Source of the DNA: Tannerella sp.
GTDB lineage: Bacteria; Bacteroidota; Bacteroidia; Bacteroidales; Tannerellaceae
DNA: 10,387 nt
NCBI GenBank assembly: GCA_031282485.1
Contig: JAITDQ010000336.1
Span: forward strand, 1-10,387
Direction: 5' to 3'
This document shows, piece after piece, positions 6,659-10,387 of the stretch; positions within the stretch are counted from its first letter, which is position 1, and every line of letters starts with the position of its first letter. The notes below the pieces were generated by a model. It was not told where the DNA came from, did no database searches, and saw nothing but the letters and a program-made list of their open reading frames with translations. Position numbers and translations under genes: made by a program.

Positions 6659-9600
6659 ATGAAAGAGAAGTTACACATATCATCCTTTACCGTTATCGTG
6701 GCATTTGTGGCGGTATCGCTGGTTGGCTTGGCCGTCATACCGTCGCTGACGGTCAAACTGTCGCCTTCGCGCACACTGCCCAGCCTGACCGTCAGCTTCA
6801 ACATGCCCGGCAATTCGGCGCGTATCGTCGAAATGGAAGCGACGTCGAAACTCGAAGCGATGCTTGCACGCATCAACGGCGTGAGAAATATCCGCTCGAC
6901 GTCGGGCAATAACTACGGACGCATAACGATTGAACTCGACAAACACGCCTCCATGGACATGGTGCGCTTCGAAGCCTCGACCATCATCCGCCAGACATGG
7001 CCGAGCCTGCCCGCAGCCACCTCCTATCCGGTGATTAACGTAAACCGTCCCGACGAAGAATCGGCGCGCCCGTTCCTCGTCTACAACATCGACGCCATGG
7101 TCTCGCCCATCATCATACAGCAGTATGCGGAAGAACACATAAAGCCCGTCCTTGCGCAGATACCGGGCATCTACAAAATAGACGTATCGGGCGCAACGCC
7201 CATGGAATGGATGCTCGAATATGACATAAGCCGGTTAGACGCCCACGGCATCACAACCGGTAACATAAGGGAAGCCCTCGATTCATACAACAGGAAGGAA
7301 GCCCTCGGAATGGCGCTGGTAGAGACCGAATCTTCCGGGAAAAACTACATGCGCCTTTCGCTGGTGACGGGCGACGACAAACAGCAGAAAGGCTTCCATG
7401 CGGAAGATATATTCCTGCCCGACAGCAAAGGCCGGATGATACGCCTCGACCGGCTCGTCACCGTGACCCACCGCGAAGAACCGCCGACAAGCTATTACCG
7501 CATCAACGGCCTCAATTCCATTTACATGTCGCTCACCGCCACGGAAGACGCCAACCAGCTGCGCCTGAGCAAAGCCGTCAAAAACGAACTGGCGCAGATT
7601 GTGCAACTGCTGCCCAAAGGCTACGAAATGCACATCAATTACGATGCAACGGAGCATATCGAAAACGAACTTAACAAAATCTACATCCGCACGTTCCTGA
7701 CCATACTTATCCTCCTTGTCTTCGTCTTCCTGACGACGTTCAACGTCCGTTACCTGCTGCTCATCATACTCAGTCTGTTTTTCAACATAGCCATTGCGTT
7801 TATTTTCTACTACATGACGGGTCTGGAAATACAGATTTATTCACTCGCGGGCATCACCATATCGTTGAGCCTGATTATCGACAATACCATCATCATGGCC
7901 GACCATTACATGCGCAAACGCAACCTGAAAGTATTCATGTCGATACTCGCCGCGACGCTTACATCCATAGGCGCCCTCGCGATGATATTCTTCCTGAACG
8001 AAAAGATACGGCTGAACCTGCAGGATTTTGCATCCGTTGTGATGATAAACCTCACGGTATCGCTCGCCGTTTCGTTGCTGCTCGTCCCCTCGCTGATGGA
8101 AAATATAAAAATAAAAAGAAAACCGGTACGCATAAGGTTCAGGCGGATACGCTATTCTCCCCAAAAGGCGGTACTGTTTTTCAACAGAATTTATTTCAGG
8201 ACGATACGGTTCCTGTTGCGATTTCGCCCCGTCGCATTAGTAATATTAGTTTTCGCGTTCGGTCTTCCCGTCTTTATGATACCGGAGAAGGTGGGAGGCA
8301 GCGGAAAGTGGGCTGAAATGTATAACGGCATTGTATCGTCCCAGAATTTTAAGGAAAAAGTACGCCCGATTATTGAGAAATCGCTTGGCGGCACGCTCCG
8401 CCTGTTTGTGCAGAAAGTTTACAACGGCAGCTACTTCACGCGCAACGACGAAATGGTGCTGTCAATCTCCGCCTCGATGCCCAACGGCACGACCATGCAG
8501 CAGATGAACCGGCTCATACAGCAAATGGAAAGTTACCTGAGTCAGTTTAAGGAAATACGCCAGTTCCAGACAAGCATATCCAATCCGCGCCGTGCGAATA
8601 TACGGGTTTTATTCACAAAAGAGGCGGAAAGAAGCGGCTTCCCTTACCAGCTTCGAAACAACGTCGTATCGAAAGCCCTGCAGCTGGGCGGCGGAAGCTG
8701 GAGCGTTTACGGGCTTCAAGACCAGGGATTCAATAACGATGTAAGGGAAATGGCCGGAAGCATGCGCGTAAATATTTACGGTTATAATTACGACGATCTG
8801 TATGCTCATGCCGGCGTGTTCCGGGACACGATGCTTACAAACCGCCGCATAAAAAATGTGTATATCAATTCACAGTTTTCGTGGTATAAAGATGATTACG
8901 TCGAATATATCTTCGACCTCAACCGCGAGCGCATGGCGGCCGAAAACATACGTCCGTACGAACTGTATGCGTCGATAAATCCCGTGTTCGGCCGCAACAT
9001 AATGTGCGGATACGTCAACGGCGACGAACGGATTGAATACGTGAAAATGTCGTCGAAACAGAGCCGCCTCTACGACCTGTGGAGCCTCGCCAACATGGGT
9101 CGCCTGATGAACGGGAAATATTACAAAACCGGCGAATTTGCAACAATAGACAAAGCGCAAACGCCGCAGGACATCGTGAAGGAAAATCAACAGTACGTCC
9201 TGTGCCTGCAGTACGAATACATAGGCGCATCGCAGCAGGGGCAGAAATTTCTCGAACGCAAACTCAAGGAATTTAACGACAGCCTGCCGCTCGGATATTC
9301 CGCGGCAAACGATAACCGGTATTACTACTGGAGTTCGAAGGACAACAAACAGTATCTTTTCCTCGGACTGATTATCCTCGTCATCTTTGTCATGTCGTCC
9401 ATACTGTTCAATTCCCTGAAACAGCCGCTTGCCATCATCTTTATCATACCGGTTTCGTACATCGGCGTATTCCTCACGTTCTACTGGTTCAAACTGAATT
9501 TCGACCAGGGCGGTTTCGCCTCGTTCATCCTGTTGTGCGGCGTGACCGTCAATGCGAGTATTTACCTTATCAACGAATACAACCAAATTCTGAAACGCAA

Positions 9601-9892
9601 ACCGCACATGAACCCGGTAAAGGCATACATCAAATCGTGGAACATAAAAATCGTCCCCATCTTTCTGACTATTATATCGACCATACTCGGCTTCATCCCG
9701 TTCATGGTCGGGCTGGGTCGCGAAGCGTTCTGGTTTCCGCTCGCTGCCGGCACGATCGGCGGACTTATCATGTCATTTGCAGGAATTTTCCTTTACCTGC
9801 CGCTGTTCCTTCTAAAGAAAAAAGCTATCTTTGCCCCGCGATTCCGAAAAACCCGCAAATCAAAAAAAGCGGCTTTTGCAGAACCCCATTAA
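6659..9892 (+). CDS. RND efflux permease 2 (divergent AcrB-superfamily member, 1077 aa)
   Basis: This is a second inner-membrane RND transporter, 1077 residues with the full 12-TM, two-loop layout: TM1 about 10-30, loop about 31-341, TM2-TM6 about 343-478, TM7 about 523-541, loop about 542-896, TM8-TM12 about 898-1052, and a basic tail. It is strongly diverged from permease 1. In TM4 (ISLSLIIDNTIIMADH) the relay Asp408 is kept, the second Asp is Asn409, the usual Gly is Ser404, and the following Glu-Asn is Asp-His. In TM10 (GVTVNASIYLINEY) Asn965 replaces AcrB Lys940. In TM11 (IKIVPIFLTIISTILGFIPF) Val999 aligns with AcrB Arg971; the nearest basic residue is Lys997. Proton coupling may thus differ. 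It follows the channel gene by 27 bases, clearly cotranscribed, and has no adaptor of its own. It may share the upstream adaptor, or assemble with permease 1 as MdtB does with MdtC. The stop codon lies in heptamer array 3. Confidence 0.93.
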   Translation: MKEKLHISSFTVIVAFVAVSLVGLAVIPSLTVKLSPSRTLPSLTVSFNMPGNSARIVEMEATSKLEAMLARINGVRNIRSTSGNNYGRITIELDKHASMDMVRFEASTIIRQTWPSLPAATSYPVINVNRPDEESARPFLVYNIDAMVSPIIIQQYAEEHIKPVLAQIPGIYKIDVSGATPMEWMLEYDISRLDAHGITTGNIREALDSYNRKEALGMALVETESSGKNYMRLSLVTGDDKQQKGFHAEDIFLPDSKGRMIRLDRLVTVTHREEPPTSYYRINGLNSIYMSLTATEDANQLRLSKAVKNELAQIVQLLPKGYEMHINYDATEHIENELNKIYIRTFLTILILLVFVFLTTFNVRYLLLIILSLFFNIAIAFIFYYMTGLEIQIYSLAGITISLSLIIDNTIIMADHYMRKRNLKVFMSILAATLTSIGALAMIFFLNEKIRLNLQDFASVVMINLTVSLAVSLLLVPSLMENIKIKRKPVRIRFRRIRYSPQKAVLFFNRIYFRTIRFLLRFRPVALVILVFAFGLPVFMIPEKVGGSGKWAEMYNGIVSSQNFKEKVRPIIEKSLGGTLRLFVQKVYNGSYFTRNDEMVLSISASMPNGTTMQQMNRLIQQMESYLSQFKEIRQFQTSISNPRRANIRVLFTKEAERSGFPYQLRNNVVSKALQLGGGSWSVYGLQDQGFNNDVREMAGSMRVNIYGYNYDDLYAHAGVFRDTMLTNRRIKNVYINSQFSWYKDDYVEYIFDLNRERMAAENIRPYELYASINPVFGRNIMCGYVNGDERIEYVKMSSKQSRLYDLWSLANMGRLMNGKYYKTGEFATIDKAQTPQDIVKENQQYVLCLQYEYIGASQQGQKFLERKLKEFNDSLPLGYSAANDNRYYYWSSKDNKQYLFLGLIILVIFVMSSILFNSLKQPLAIIFIIPVSYIGVFLTFYWFKLNFDQGGFASFILLCGVTVNASIYLINEYNQILKRKPHMNPVKAYIKSWNIKIVPIFLTIISTILGFIPFMVGLGREAFWFPLAAGTIGGLIMSFAGIFLYLPLFLLKKKAIFAPRFRKTRKSKKAAFAEPH

Positions 9893-9922
9893 CCACTAAC
9901 CATTAACCATTAACCATTATGA
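9888..9922. repeat. Heptanucleotide tandem array 3 (ATTAACC), holding a stop and a start codon
   Basis: Units ATTAACC, ACTAACC, ATTAACC, ATTAACC, ATTATGA occupy 9888-9922, the reverse complement of the GGTTAAT unit of array 2. The TAA ending permease 2 (9890-9892) is inside the first unit and the ATG of the nuclease gene (9919-9921) is inside the last. The whole spacer between the two genes is therefore repeat. Confidence 0.9.
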
Positions 9923-10387
9923 AAATTCCTTTTCTAAAACAGATCGCCACACTTTTCTACGGGATGTACGGCGCAGACATACATCGCTTGGCATTTGTCT
10001 TTCCGAGCAGGCGGTCGGGTCTGTTTTTCCGCAAATACCTGTCGGAAGCAGCTGCCGGGCCTGTTTTCTCGCCTTCCATTCTGACGATAAGCGACCTTTT
10101 CCGAAAACTGAACCCGAAGCAGCAGGCCGACCGTATCAAACTTCTTTTCATGCTGTATGACATCTACATACGGCAAAGCGGTTCGGACGAAACGTTCGAC
10201 GATTTTGTATATTGGGGCGAAATGCTCCTGAATGATTTTGATGATATTGATAAATACCTCGTCGATGCCCGTCAGTTATTCACGAATGTGACAGACCTTA
10301 ACCGCATCGACAGGATGTTTACTTACCTTACATCCTCACAAATACAGGCCATACGTTCGTTCTGGTCATCCTTCGGGCAGGAAAGCG
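9919..10387 (+). CDS. AddB/RecB-like PD-(D/E)XK nuclease family protein, N-terminal part (partial)
   Basis: ATG 9919 opens a frame that stays open to the window end (156 codons). The sequence starts MKIPFLKQIATLFYGMYG and continues with LAFVFPSRRSGLFFRKYL, then PSILTISDLFRKL, FDDFVYWGEMLLNDFDDID and KYLVDARQLFTNVTDLNRID. I recognise this N-terminal pattern from a roughly 950-residue Bacteroidetes protein usually annotated as a PD-(D/E)XK nuclease or AddB-like exonuclease subunit. It has an inactivated helicase-like N-terminal part and a C-terminal nuclease domain, and is thought to act in double-strand break processing with an AddA-type helicase. The nuclease motif is outside the window and cannot be checked. 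The start is only 26 bases after the permease 2 stop, with no Shine-Dalgarno, and lies inside a heptamer repeat, so cotranscription with the efflux genes is possible though the functions look unrelated. Confidence 0.82.
   Translation, partial: MKIPFLKQIATLFYGMYGADIHRLAFVFPSRRSGLFFRKYLSEAAAGPVFSPSILTISDLFRKLNPKQQADRIKLLFMLYDIYIRQSGSDETFDDFVYWGEMLLNDFDDIDKYLVDARQLFTNVTDLNRIDRMFTYLTSSQIQAIRSFWSSFGQES

Overview
The window looks like chromosomal DNA of a Bacteroidales-type bacterium (phylum Bacteroidota). Three things point there: the first and last genes are families whose closest relatives I know from that phylum (a long nucleoside kinase and an AddB-like PD-(D/E)XK nuclease), most starts lack a Shine-Dalgarno sequence, and there is a good Bacteroides-type promoter (TTTG, 19 bases, TATCTTTG) ahead of the efflux genes. 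I cannot name the genus. All genes lie on the + strand.

Layout: 1-225 is the C-terminal end of a nucleoside kinase. A 285-base spacer follows, holding a small hairpin, a heptanucleotide array, the promoter, and a leader with an imperfect inverted repeat. The main content is an RND efflux locus in the order periplasmic adaptor lipoprotein (511-1596), RND permease 1 (1623-4700), TolC-type outer-membrane channel (5042-6631), RND permease 2 (6659-9892). The last 469 bases start a large AddB/RecB-like nuclease that runs off the window.

Adaptor, permease and channel would form a tripartite pump spanning both membranes and driven by the proton gradient. Unusually, there are two dissimilar permeases but only one adaptor and one channel. 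Permease 1 keeps the TM4 aspartate and the TM11 arginine of the proton relay. Permease 2 keeps the TM4 aspartate but has lost the TM11 arginine. A mixed pump, or a second permease with altered coupling, is therefore possible. No regulator gene is visible, and the substrate cannot be read from the sequence.

The non-coding DNA is the most unusual part. Seven-base tandem repeats (GGTTAAT or its complement ATTAACC, with variants) follow the stop codons of the kinase, permease 1 and permease 2. The second and third arrays are in opposite orientation, so the channel-permease 2 pair sits between 27-base inverted repeats matching at 26 positions. Directly against the second array is a 23-bp minisatellite of about seven units plus decayed copies. 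The third array contains both the stop codon of permease 2 and the start codon of the nuclease. I see no CRISPR array, RNA gene, insertion sequence or phage gene.
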